64,000 nucleotides of DNA. Origin: CAZHRK01 sp964534555. GTDB lineage: Bacteria; Babelota; Babeliae; Babelales; RVW-14. Below, piece by piece: positions 51,889 to 60,263 of the stretch (the first letter of the stretch is position 1; the number at the start of each line of letters is the position of its first letter). Location of the stretch: assembly GCA_964534555.1 (NCBI GenBank), contig CAZHRK010000002.1, forward strand, positions 124,001 through 188,000, written 5' to 3'. Below the pieces are notes generated by a model that was not told the origin of the DNA, did not search any database, and saw nothing but the letters and a program-made list of their open reading frames with translations. The position numbers and the translations under genes are program-made.

Positions 51889-52869
51889 ATGCTTAAAAAA
51901 AATAAGATGCTTATTCTGCATACATTATTATTTGTATGTGCATCATTATCATTGCGCTCAGAGCCCTCTTTGCCGGTTGCTCAGGAATTAAAAGAAGTAA
52001 AAAAATCACCTGAAATTCATGCAGATAATATTGTTTGTTTTACACTTCCTAAATCTGGCACCCATTTGCTGATTAAACTTTTAAATCTTTTTAAATGCGG
52101 TGTTTCATTAGGATATAAAAAGCCACCATTTCCAGATCCTATCGCACGTGAACGTTATAGATTACATAATCGTTTTAATCCGCCACATCATTACAAAGGC
52201 ATGTTTTATGTGCCTGCGGTTGGTACGCTGCCTAAAAAACTTTCTATGAACATTGTTCGCCCTGGACGTCATTTGTTGTGGTCTCATTGGCCTTATACAA
52301 AAGATGCAGAGGCTTTTTTGCAAGATAAAACTATCGGCAACTTTTTTCTTATCAGAGATCCTCGTGATTTGATCGTTTCAATGGCTCACATGATTCAGTA
52401 CGATCTTGAGAAAACTCAACAAGCAAATTTAAATGATCTTATGTTTGATCTGATCGACGGCCGTAAAAAGAATTTTATTCGCTGGGGCGTCGAAGTTCAA
52501 GAAACATACCCATTAATGTGGGAAGGTGGGATTGTTAAATTCTATGAACTCTATCTTCAGTGGATGCACGCGAAAAAATTTATGACAGTTCGTTTTGAAG
52601 ATATTGTTGGTAGTAAGGGTGGTGGATCTGATGAAGCTCAATTCAAAACCATCAAAAAAATGGCGGAACACATTAAAGTCAAACTTTCAGACAGTGAGAT
52701 TAAGCAGATAGGCGAAGAGCTTTTTGGTGGAAGTGGGACATTTAGAGAAGGTCAGATCGGAAGCTGGAAAAAATATTTTACACCAGAGATGATCAAAGCG
52801 TTTAAAAATACTCCTGGTGCGTGTGATTTACTTATCGCACTTGGTTATGAAGCAAATAAAAATTGGTAA
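51889..52869 (+). CDS. Exported PAPS-dependent sulfotransferase, paralogue 3
   Basis: This 326-residue sulfotransferase has the PAPS loop TLPKSGTH (52-59), catalytic His133 in WSHWPY, IRDPRD with Ser164 and GQIGSWKKYFTPEM near residue 289. Residues 1-24 (KKNKMLILHTLLFVCASLSL) form a signal peptide. It is more diverged than paralogues 1 and 2 but keeps the same insertions (NYKG/HYKG...GTLP, GSKGGGSDEAQ) and the C-terminal LGYE-N-W ending. It lies 27 bases upstream of the PAPS synthetase gene, which would supply its co-substrate. Confidence 0.85.
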   Translation: MLKKNKMLILHTLLFVCASLSLRSEPSLPVAQELKEVKKSPEIHADNIVCFTLPKSGTHLLIKLLNLFKCGVSLGYKKPPFPDPIARERYRLHNRFNPPHHYKGMFYVPAVGTLPKKLSMNIVRPGRHLLWSHWPYTKDAEAFLQDKTIGNFFLIRDPRDLIVSMAHMIQYDLEKTQQANLNDLMFDLIDGRKKNFIRWGVEVQETYPLMWEGGIVKFYELYLQWMHAKKFMTVRFEDIVGSKGGGSDEAQFKTIKKMAEHIKVKLSDSEIKQIGEELFGGSGTFREGQIGSWKKYFTPEMIKAFKNTPGACDLLIALGYEANKNW

Positions 52870-52896
52870 TCATCATAAAAATTAAGGAGATACATT

Positions 52897-54597
52897 ATGT
52901 CTCTTGGTACTGTTGTTTTTAAGTTCGCTATCTTGGCAAGTACGCTTGCCGTGTCTCAATGGCTTGGTGCAGTGCATCAACTAACGCTTACAAAGCGCCA
53001 GCTCTGTGATATTGAACTTCTTATGAATGGCGCGTTTGCTCCACTCAAAGGATTCATGACACAAGCTGATTATGACGGTGTTGTAAATAACATGCATCTT
53101 GCAGATGGAAAGTTGTGGCCTATTCCAATCGTACTTGATGTATCAGAAGATGAGGCAATAAAAATTTCAAAAGATAAGGATCAAATTCTTGAGCTTAAGT
53201 CTCCTGAGGAGTATGTCCTTGCGCGCATGAGAGTGCAGGATATGTATGTGCCAGATAAGCATCGCGAGGCACTTAAAGTGTATGGCACAGATAGCCTAGA
53301 GCATCCTGGTGTTGACTATTTGATGAAGCAAACAAAACCTGTTTATGTTGGCGGAGAAATCACACCAGTAAGCGCACCCCGTCATTATGATTTTGCTGAT
53401 CTTCGTAAATCACCAGCTGAATTAAAACAGTATTTTAAAGACAATCACATCTCACGTGTTGTTGCGTTTCAAACAAGAAATCCTATGCACCGCGCGCACC
53501 TTGAGCTTACTTTCCGCGCTGCAAAACAAGCAAATGCACACCTTCTGATCCATCCAGTCGTTGGTCTGACAAAACCTGGGGATGTTGATCATTTTACGCG
53601 TGTTCGTTGCTATAAAAAGCTTATCCCTCACTACCCAGAAGGAACAGCAACCCTTGCAGTGCTTCCTCTCTCAATGCGTATGGCTGGTCCACGCGAAGCT
53701 GTATGGCATGCGCTTATTAGAAAGAATTATGGCGCGACTCATTTTATCGTTGGACGCGATCATGCTGGCCCAGGTAAAGACAGCAAAGGTGTACCATTTT
53801 ATGGTCCATACGAAGCGCAAGAGCTTGTTAAAAAACACGCTCAAGAAATTGGTATAGAAGTAATGCCATTTAGCGAGATGGTGTATGTGCCAGAAACAGA
53901 TTCATATGAACCTGTTGATCAAATTCCTTCAACGACTAAAACACTTTCTATATCAGGTACGCAGCTAAGAGATATTTTGCGCACTGGTGCAGATATTCCA
54001 TCATGGTTTACCTACCCTGAGATTGCTCAAGAGCTTCGTGTTGCATATCCTCCGCGTAATAAGCAGGGATTTGTTGTATTCTTTACAGGCCTTTCTGGAT
54101 CAGGGAAATCAACCCTTGCTATGGCACTTGCAAACAAACTTCATGAGTTGCAAGATCGTCCAATTAGTATTCTTGATGGTGATATTGTTAGAAAAAATCT
54201 TTCTTCAGAGCTTGGTTTTTCTAGGGCGCATCGCTCTGTTAATATTCAGCGTATTGGATATGTAGCAAGCGAAGTTTCTAAAAATGGTGGCGTCGCAATA
54301 TGTGCTCCAATTGCGCCATACGAAGAAGATAGAAAAATAAACAGAGCATTAATTTCTGAGCGTGCGGGATATATCGAGGTTTTTGTTTCAACATCACTTG
54401 AGGCATGTGAGGCACGAGATACAAAAGGTCTTTATGCAAAAGCACGAGCTGGTATTGTAAAAGAATTCACCGGAATTAGTGATCCTTATGAAGCACCAAC
54501 TAATGCTGAACTTGTGCTTGATGCTGGCTTATTAACTGTTGATCAATGCCTTGATCAAATTATCAGCTATCTTCGTAAGGAAGGCTTTATTAGCTAG
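52897..54597 (+). CDS. Bifunctional ATP sulfurylase/APS kinase (PAPS synthetase) with N-terminal export-like segment
   Basis: The 566-residue fusion makes APS from ATP and sulfate, then PAPS from APS and ATP. The sulfurylase half has QTRNPMHRAH (192-201), with His198 and His201, and GRDHAGPG (286-293). The APS kinase half has Walker A GLSGSGKS (398-405), LDGD (426-429), FSRAHRSVNIQRIGYVA and the GLYAKARAG loop, so both active sites look intact. Unusually, the normal start (LTLTKRQLCDIELLMNGAF) is preceded by about 26 residues with a hydrophobic core (FAILASTLAVSQWLGA), like a signal peptide. A GGAG site eight bases before this ATG supports its translation. No sulfate-reduction genes lie nearby. 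Confidence 0.92.
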   Translation: MSLGTVVFKFAILASTLAVSQWLGAVHQLTLTKRQLCDIELLMNGAFAPLKGFMTQADYDGVVNNMHLADGKLWPIPIVLDVSEDEAIKISKDKDQILELKSPEEYVLARMRVQDMYVPDKHREALKVYGTDSLEHPGVDYLMKQTKPVYVGGEITPVSAPRHYDFADLRKSPAELKQYFKDNHISRVVAFQTRNPMHRAHLELTFRAAKQANAHLLIHPVVGLTKPGDVDHFTRVRCYKKLIPHYPEGTATLAVLPLSMRMAGPREAVWHALIRKNYGATHFIVGRDHAGPGKDSKGVPFYGPYEAQELVKKHAQEIGIEVMPFSEMVYVPETDSYEPVDQIPSTTKTLSISGTQLRDILRTGADIPSWFTYPEIAQELRVAYPPRNKQGFVVFFTGLSGSGKSTLAMALANKLHELQDRPISILDGDIVRKNLSSELGFSRAHRSVNIQRIGYVASEVSKNGGVAICAPIAPYEEDRKINRALISERAGYIEVFVSTSLEACEARDTKGLYAKARAGIVKEFTGISDPYEAPTNAELVLDAGLLTVDQCLDQIISYLRKEGFIS

Positions 54598-54612
54598 CTA
54601 TAAGGTTAAACC

Positions 54613-55968
54613 ATGAAAATATATGCATACACCATAGCTGCCTTAAGCCTGTGCGCTAGTACATTACTTTACTCAGCGCATGAGGTTAATGTAATTGGTT
54701 TTCTGGATGACGCGGGAAGTTTCTCGCGTCATACCAGCAGTTTTATTGATACATTATACGGCAGTGTAAAATTAAACTTCCTTCAGACAAAAGAATCATC
54801 ACCAGACGACTTAACCCAAAATTGTATCGATGCACTTCATGCGAGTGATGATCTGACAAAAAAAGCACGCCTTGGATTCCCTGTTCTTTCAGGTATGTCA
54901 ATTTATACCGATGGTGTTTGGAGAGATTGGGGGCGCTACCTTAAAATACCGCTCAAAAACGGAATGCGCCTTGCTGTTTGTGTTACTGAACGCACGGTTG
55001 TTCCAATTGAATGGATCAGGCAATTAAATGATTCATTTGATGGCATAATTGTTCCTGATGAGTGGCTTGTTGATGTTTATAAAAAATCAGGATTGCGTAT
55101 TCCCTGCTTTTTCTTGCCACTTGCACTAAATCTTGAGGGCTTGTTGAGTCGTGTGCCTAAGCAAAAAGATCCACATACATTTACATTTGGTTTTACTGGA
55201 GGATTCTGGGAGCGAAAAAATCATGCTCTTTTAATGAAGGCATTTGTCGAAGAATTTGGTAATAATCAAGACGTTAAGCTTCGTTTACACGGTCGTTATG
55301 GTGGTAGTTATGATGATGTAAAAAAAATATACGATCAAATCGCGACACCAAATGTAAGTTTAGAGAAAGGTGTTTTTGATCGTCAGCAGTATGAAAACTT
55401 TATTTCATCGCTTGATTGTTTTGTAACAGTCGCGTCTGGTGAGGGTTTTTCTATTGTACCAAGAGAAGCGCTTGCAGCAGGAGTTCCTTGTATCGTTTCT
55501 GATAACACCGCGCAGCAGACAATTTGTAAATCAGGCTGTGTTCGTGCTGTTCCGTCAACGATAAGAAAGCAGGCATATAACCTTATTTTACGCCGCTACA
55601 TGGGATATGATTTTGATTGCGACATCAAAGACGTTAGGGCAGCGCTTCGTGATGTGTATGAAAACTACGCTAAATATCGCGCCAAGGTTGGTGACGGAAG
55701 AGAGTGGGTTAAGCAGTATCTTCCAATCAATTTGAAGAAAAAGTATTTATCGCTTGTTAATCCCAAAACAGTCATTCTTGGTGATTCAGACAAAATCACT
55801 GAGAATTATCTCATGACAAGTTCAAAGCGATTTTTTGATAAATACAAACGCATGGCATTAGGTAGCAAAATAGTATTTAAAGAGACGCGCTCAATTACAG
55901 AGCGCTGTGCCGCTACATACTCACTTAATAAAACGCCACTTGCTAAAATTAGCCTAAAAACTTTTTAA
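54613..55968 (+). CDS. Exported GT4-type glycosyltransferase, paralogue 2
   Basis: The 451-residue protein is a clear paralogue of the gene at 50411. Both start with VNVIGF..D..S.SRHT, share TFGF.G.FW..KNH, and have the EX7E motif (here Glu277 to Glu285) in GEGFSIVPREALAAGVPC. A classical signal peptide (KIYAYTIAALSLCASTLLYSA) precedes the domain. An AAGG site lies seven bases before the ATG. It starts 15 bases after the PAPS synthetase stop. The last 20 bases overlap the converging dnaJ gene. The acceptor and sugar are unknown; a carbohydrate that is also sulfated is a natural guess. Confidence 0.8.
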   Translation: MKIYAYTIAALSLCASTLLYSAHEVNVIGFLDDAGSFSRHTSSFIDTLYGSVKLNFLQTKESSPDDLTQNCIDALHASDDLTKKARLGFPVLSGMSIYTDGVWRDWGRYLKIPLKNGMRLAVCVTERTVVPIEWIRQLNDSFDGIIVPDEWLVDVYKKSGLRIPCFFLPLALNLEGLLSRVPKQKDPHTFTFGFTGGFWERKNHALLMKAFVEEFGNNQDVKLRLHGRYGGSYDDVKKIYDQIATPNVSLEKGVFDRQQYENFISSLDCFVTVASGEGFSIVPREALAAGVPCIVSDNTAQQTICKSGCVRAVPSTIRKQAYNLILRRYMGYDFDCDIKDVRAALRDVYENYAKYRAKVGDGREWVKQYLPINLKKKYLSLVNPKTVILGDSDKITENYLMTSSKRFFDKYKRMALGSKIVFKETRSITERCAATYSLNKTPLAKISLKTF

Positions 55969-57073
55969 AAAATCCGCTAATACCGCCGCTGCTTGATTGA
56001 GTTCCCAGTTTTTCTGAGAAGCTTAAAAGAGCAGCGCGCGCTTCATCGTTTAATTTGGTTGGGATATCGCAGCCAGTGATAATAACAAGGTTGCCTTTGC
56101 CACTACCTCTAAGTTTGCTAAATCCTTTACCATCAACAATGATTTCCTTGCCGACTGCGCAGCCTTTGGGAACACGGATTGTCTCTTTTGTGCCATCGAT
56201 AAGCTCTATCTCAATTTGGCATCCAAGTACAAGTTGTGGGTAAGTAAGAATAAGTTTTGTGACAAGATCATTATCTCTGCGCTGAAACGTTTTGTCTTCT
56301 TCAACTGCCACAGTGATATAAAGATCGCCTGATTCGCCACCAAATACTCCCGCATCACCTTTGCCAACGATACGAAGTTCTGCGTTGTGGTAGATTCCGG
56401 CAGGAATAGTGACTGTAAGTTTTTCGTATTTTTGTACGCGTGATTGGCCTTTGCAATTACTGCATGGCGAGGTGATTATAAAACCTTGCCCTTGGCATGA
56501 ACCGCAAATCTGCTGCATTGCAAAAAAGCCTTGGCGGTAGTGAATGCTTCCTGAGCCGTGGCACTGACCACAAACATCAGCTTTGCTGCCTTCTTTAGCG
56601 CCGCTCCCTTTGCATGGATCACATTTTTCAAAATGATAAACTTTGATCTCTTTTTTTGATCCAAGATATGACTCTTTAAGTGAGATCTGGATATTTTGAG
56701 ATAGATCATGCCCACGCTGTGGTGTTGGGCCTGTGCGTTTGCCTCGTCCGCGGCCTGATTTTTGTTGGCCAAACATGTCTCCAAACATGCTGCCAAAGGC
56801 TTCAAAAATATCTTCCATATTTTCGTTGCCACCAAACCCTTGTTGCTGAGTTCCCGCATGCCCAAACTGGTCATAACGTGATCTTTTTTCAGCATCAGAG
56901 AGCACTTCATATGCCTCTGTTGCTTCCCTAAATTTTGCTTCAGCATCTTTATTGCCTGGATTTTTGTCAGGATGGTACTGCAGCGCAAGCTTGCGATATG
57001 CTTTTTTAATCTCATCTGCTGATGCTGAACGAGAAATACCAAGAACTTCGTAAAAATCTCTTTTTGATGCCAT
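55949..57073 (-). CDS. dnaJ: Chaperone DnaJ
   Basis: DnaJ is the co-chaperone that stimulates the ATPase of DnaK. The ATG at 57073 gives 374 residues (a GTG two codons upstream is possible). The J domain has the HPD triad (34-36), a Gly-rich linker follows, then four zinc-finger repeats (CDPCKGSG, CGQCHGSG, CGSCQGQG, CSNCKGQ) and the C-terminal substrate-binding domain. The fourth repeat lacks the final glycine. The 3' end overlaps the glycosyltransferase gene by 20 bases. dnaK and grpE are not adjacent. Confidence 0.95.
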   Translation of the reverse strand: MASKRDFYEVLGISRSASADEIKKAYRKLALQYHPDKNPGNKDAEAKFREATEAYEVLSDAEKRSRYDQFGHAGTQQQGFGGNENMEDIFEAFGSMFGDMFGQQKSGRGRGKRTGPTPQRGHDLSQNIQISLKESYLGSKKEIKVYHFEKCDPCKGSGAKEGSKADVCGQCHGSGSIHYRQGFFAMQQICGSCQGQGFIITSPCSNCKGQSRVQKYEKLTVTIPAGIYHNAELRIVGKGDAGVFGGESGDLYITVAVEEDKTFQRRDNDLVTKLILTYPQLVLGCQIEIELIDGTKETIRVPKGCAVGKEIIVDGKGFSKLRGSGKGNLVIITGCDIPTKLNDEARAALLSFSEKLGTQSSSGGISGFFKKFLG

Positions 57074-57116
57074 AGTCACTACAAAAATTTAGGGGTTGTT
57101 TTTACACTTTTTTGAT

Positions 57117-57203
57117 TGGTGCCGAAGAGGGGACTCGAACCCCTATCCCGGTTAAGGGACTAGAACCTGAATCTAGCGTGTCTACCAATTTCACCACCTC
57201 GGC
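57117..57203 (-). tRNA. tRNA-Leu (anticodon CAG), CCA encoded
   Basis: On the minus strand the acceptor GCCGAGG pairs with CTTCGGC (one G-U). The anticodon arm CTAGA-TTCAGGT-TCTAG gives anticodon CAG, which reads CUG. A long variable arm (TCCCTTAACCGGGA) marks a class II tRNA, and GGTTCGAGTCC forms the T loop region. The 3' ACCA is encoded. It stands between dnaJ and the epimerase gene. Confidence 0.95.
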
Positions 57204-57287
57204 AGGGAAATATTGAGCACAATCCTACCATGTTTTTTGATTTTGGCAATTCGGTTTTGGCTCTTGGCAGCGGGATAGATCTGTTTT

Positions 57288-58193
57288 TTAGAGAGTCTTT
57301 AGATAGTTTATGTATCGGCTGCAGTTGGCTTCTGATGTATGGATATCACCGGGCCTTACAGGCTGAAAATTTATACCTTTGTTTTTTACACCAAGTTGTT
57401 GCTCAAGTTGTTTAATAAGATCCAAAAGCGTAATAGATGTGCCGGTTCCTATGTTATAAGAGCGCCCATCAAGGCTTTCATTTGCTCCGATAGCTAAATT
57501 TGCCTGCACAACATCTTTTACGGGTATAAAATCACGTGTTTGTGTTCCATCTCCGTAAATAGTCAGCTCCTGGCCTGCAAGGAGCTGCTGCGTGAATTTT
57601 GCCACGACAGCTGCGTAGTGCCCGTCTGGGTTTTGCCTTTCACCGTAGACATTAAAATACCGTAGGCATGCAGCTTGAATTTTGCCTTTTGCATGAACAT
57701 CTCTGCATGCAAGTTCTGCCTTGTATTTACTTTCTGCGTAGGGTGATTGTGGATTGATCGGCCCATCTTCAGAGACGATTCCACTTGCGTTACCATACAC
57801 GGCTGACGATGATGAGAAGATTATTTTTTGCACATTATTTTTTTCTGCTGCTGCCAGGATGTTTTGAGTTCCCCCAAGGTTGATCTCTAAGCATGTGTCT
57901 GGGTGTGTAATTGATTCTGGTACAGAAACGAAAGCAGCCAGATGAAAAATAATATCTTGGTTTGTAGCAGCTTTGCTGCACCCATAAATAGATCTAATGT
58001 CTGCATAAATAAGATTAATAGAGCTCACAACAGACTTGAGATTTTTAAGATTACCCGTTGAAAAATTATCAAGTACCGTGACATATGCACCGCTATTGAC
58101 AAGCTTTTCAACAAGGTGGGAGCCGATAAAGCCTGCACCACCAGTCACCAAGATGCGTTTCTTTTTGTAAAAAGACTGTAGCTTCTCTATCAC
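57288..58193 (-). CDS. NAD-dependent nucleotide-sugar epimerase/dehydratase
   Basis: This 301-residue short-chain dehydrogenase of the extended type resembles UDP-glucose/UDP-GlcNAc 4-epimerases. The NAD-binding GGAGFIGS is at residues 18-25, SSSSAVYG gives the catalytic Ser region and Tyr152-x3-Lys156 the catalytic pair. RYFNVYGERQNPDGHYAAVV is typical of the GalE/WbpP group. The GTG start has an AAGGAG site. It lies 34 bases downstream of the UGM-like gene. The exact sugar is not known; supply of UDP-galactose or UDP-GalNAc is a plausible inference. Confidence 0.8.
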   Translation of the reverse strand: MIEKLQSFYKKKRILVTGGAGFIGSHLVEKLVNSGAYVTVLDNFSTGNLKNLKSVVSSINLIYADIRSIYGCSKAATNQDIIFHLAAFVSVPESITHPDTCLEINLGGTQNILAAAEKNNVQKIIFSSSSAVYGNASGIVSEDGPINPQSPYAESKYKAELACRDVHAKGKIQAACLRYFNVYGERQNPDGHYAAVVAKFTQQLLAGQELTIYGDGTQTRDFIPVKDVVQANLAIGANESLDGRSYNIGTGTSITLLDLIKQLEQQLGVKNKGINFQPVRPGDIHTSEANCSRYINYLKTL

Positions 58194-58227
58194 GACTACT
58201 CCTTTAACCTATTCTCTATTTACTTTG

Positions 58228-59580
58228 CTAGAGCGAAACTTGTGAGGCTCTGAGCAAAGGTTTATCTGTTTTTCCAAAGTGGCTTAAGATTTCTGCCGCT
58301 GCGCGTGTACCATCTTGGTATGCTTCTTGCATGCTCGAGTACTTCCACTCACCGTATCTACCTGTGCTTGTTACATCGTTATCACGAAGTAACGTGAGAA
58401 TTTTCGGCAAATTATCTTGACGCCATTGGTCATAAATAACATACGCATAGCGTAAATGGAGGTCTTTGCGTAGTACAACATCGCCCTCAGAGAATTTCAG
58501 AAATGCGAGCATTTTTGCAAGAGCTTCATCTGTCATTTTTGTTTGATGCGCTTGCGATGTGCGTTCTGGAATAAAAGAAAATTCACCATAGACTGCGCTT
58601 GAGCCGGCAGGTACAAGTTGAGGCGCTATATTGTGCCAAAACCCAAGTCGATAAAAAGGGTATTTCTTTTCTGGGAAATAAATCCAGTCAGACGACACAC
58701 CAATATCATTTTTAAAGCCAATATTAATATTAATAACACTATTGCATATCAGCTTTGATGCGATTCCTGCACCATCAAATCGCGATGATTTTCCCATGGT
58801 GAGCAGTGATTTGAGTGGCGCGGTTGAGATAAGTTTTTGATACTGTGTTTGTTTTCCGTCTGCAAAACGAATTTCTTTTGTATCAAAATTAATGCCACTT
58901 ACCTGTGCGCTTGTGACAATTGGATTTTTTAGTTTTTGTTTAATAGCTTTTATAAGAAATTCTATCCCACCATTAAGCGGATAATAAAAATCACTATTAT
59001 AGCCAACTTTCTTTTCTGTCGGGCCAAGCGTTGCGCCTGCTATTATTTGTTCAAGTGTTGTTTGAGGTACAAATCTGCCTGTCCATGCAGGGTGAATTTT
59101 AGTTACGGGGTACGATAAGATTTTGCTGTTATAGTCATAAAAAAAATATTTCCCAAATCCCTCACCAAAATGTTTAAGCACCCACTGCTTAAATGTTAAT
59201 GGTTCGCGCGATGATTTTTTTCTTTTTATAAAGCCTTCTATGCACTCAGCAATAACGTTTATAGGAAGCCCCTTAAGATTCATTTGAAACGGATAGGGCG
59301 TTAGTGTTTCGTATGAGAAAACATGGGCATTTCGTTCATGTGTACTGTATGAGTCAAGACGCGAAACTTCGTCTATAAATTTTTTAAATCCAGGATCACT
59401 AATATGTATCCAGTGGCCCGTGCGATCGAATGTAAATCCATTATGATGCTCTGATCGTAATAGACCTCCAGGGCGACTTTCACTTTCGTAAAGCACGTAA
59501 TTGTAAAAACCTGCTGATTCAAGCGCATACGCTGTGCATAAGCCAGTAAGTCCTGCGCCGATAATAACAACATCTACCAC
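58228..59580 (-). CDS. FAD-dependent UDP-galactopyranose-mutase/amine-oxidase-like protein
   Basis: The 450-residue flavoprotein begins with the FAD-binding GAGLTGLCTAYALESAG and the ESESRPGGLLRS motif. Stretches such as FTFDRTGHWIHI, YPFQMNLKGLP, KYFFYDYNSKILSYPV and YYPLNGGIEFL resemble the UDP-galactopyranose mutase-like group more than amine oxidases. Such enzymes isomerise or oxidise nucleotide sugars. The GTG start has an AGGAG site. It precedes the epimerase gene, so the two may act in one sugar pathway. The reaction is inferred. Confidence 0.65.
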   Translation of the reverse strand: MVDVVIIGAGLTGLCTAYALESAGFYNYVLYESESRPGGLLRSEHHNGFTFDRTGHWIHISDPGFKKFIDEVSRLDSYSTHERNAHVFSYETLTPYPFQMNLKGLPINVIAECIEGFIKRKKSSREPLTFKQWVLKHFGEGFGKYFFYDYNSKILSYPVTKIHPAWTGRFVPQTTLEQIIAGATLGPTEKKVGYNSDFYYPLNGGIEFLIKAIKQKLKNPIVTSAQVSGINFDTKEIRFADGKQTQYQKLISTAPLKSLLTMGKSSRFDGAGIASKLICNSVININIGFKNDIGVSSDWIYFPEKKYPFYRLGFWHNIAPQLVPAGSSAVYGEFSFIPERTSQAHQTKMTDEALAKMLAFLKFSEGDVVLRKDLHLRYAYVIYDQWRQDNLPKILTLLRDNDVTSTGRYGEWKYSSMQEAYQDGTRAAAEILSHFGKTDKPLLRASQVSL

Positions 59581-59651
59581 ACATTCTCCTTTTTTGTGTG
59601 ATCAACTCTCCATTTAAAGAGTAGCAGGTTGTTATTTCAAGGCAATGATTG

Positions 59652-60179
59652 TTAATGTTTTTTTGATCGCTTAGTTGTTTGTTGTGTACTGCGTTTTTTT
59701 GATTTCATGCTTTTTCTTTGCTGTGTTGTTTCTGCTTGTGCAACATGAAAGGATCCATTTTTAATAATCGCGCCTCGCTGCTTAGGATAACTTACAACAA
59801 GATGATAACTATTAACTGCAGCAACTTTTTGATTCACAGCAAAACTTAGTTCTTGCTTAAGAGGATTCCATGAACCATCAGCGATTACATTTTGTTGCAG
59901 TGGCATAAGGTTTTCTTCAGTAGCTTTTTTTTGATAAAGCGCAGCACAAAGATTCGGTATTTTTTCACCACGCCACTTCAGTCTGAGATTTTTAAGTATT
60001 ATTGGCTCTTTAGTTTTAATCGTGAAGCTTTGTGTCCACGTCCATTTGTCGTATGAAAGCGGTACGTCGCTTGTTACCAGATTGTATTCATGCCACGTTG
60101 ATGTATTACTGAGCTCGAATGGCGTTGCGTGAAGAGTAGCGGTAATAAGCATGGCAGGTATGAGTAAAAAAATAATCAT
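59652..60179 (-). CDS. Small exported beta-rich protein with basic tail, unknown function
   Basis: The ATG at 60179 gives 175 residues; a GTG one codon upstream also fits. It has a signal peptide (IIFLLIPAMLITATLHA) and a mature part with alternating strands and several Trp residues (KWTWTQSFTIKT, LRLKWRGEKIP). The C-terminal 30 residues are very basic and rich in Lys, Arg, Thr and Ser (SMKSKKRSTQQTTKRSKK). The family is not recognised. It follows the TonB-like gene in the same direction. Confidence 0.6.
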   Translation of the reverse strand: MIIFLLIPAMLITATLHATPFELSNTSTWHEYNLVTSDVPLSYDKWTWTQSFTIKTKEPIILKNLRLKWRGEKIPNLCAALYQKKATEENLMPLQQNVIADGSWNPLKQELSFAVNQKVAAVNSYHLVVSYPKQRGAIIKNGSFHVAQAETTQQRKSMKSKKRSTQQTTKRSKKH

Positions 60180-60263
60180 CACAGAGCCCTCATGACGCGT
60201 TGTAGTGACACCCTTACAACAATCAGTTTAGGGCGATATGCTGCTTTTTGTAATAAAAATTAA

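Noticed and set aside
55949..55968. Overlap of the second glycosyltransferase and dnaJ as a sign of a frameshift
   Set aside because: Both genes are full length with intact motifs; a 20-base convergent overlap is acceptable.
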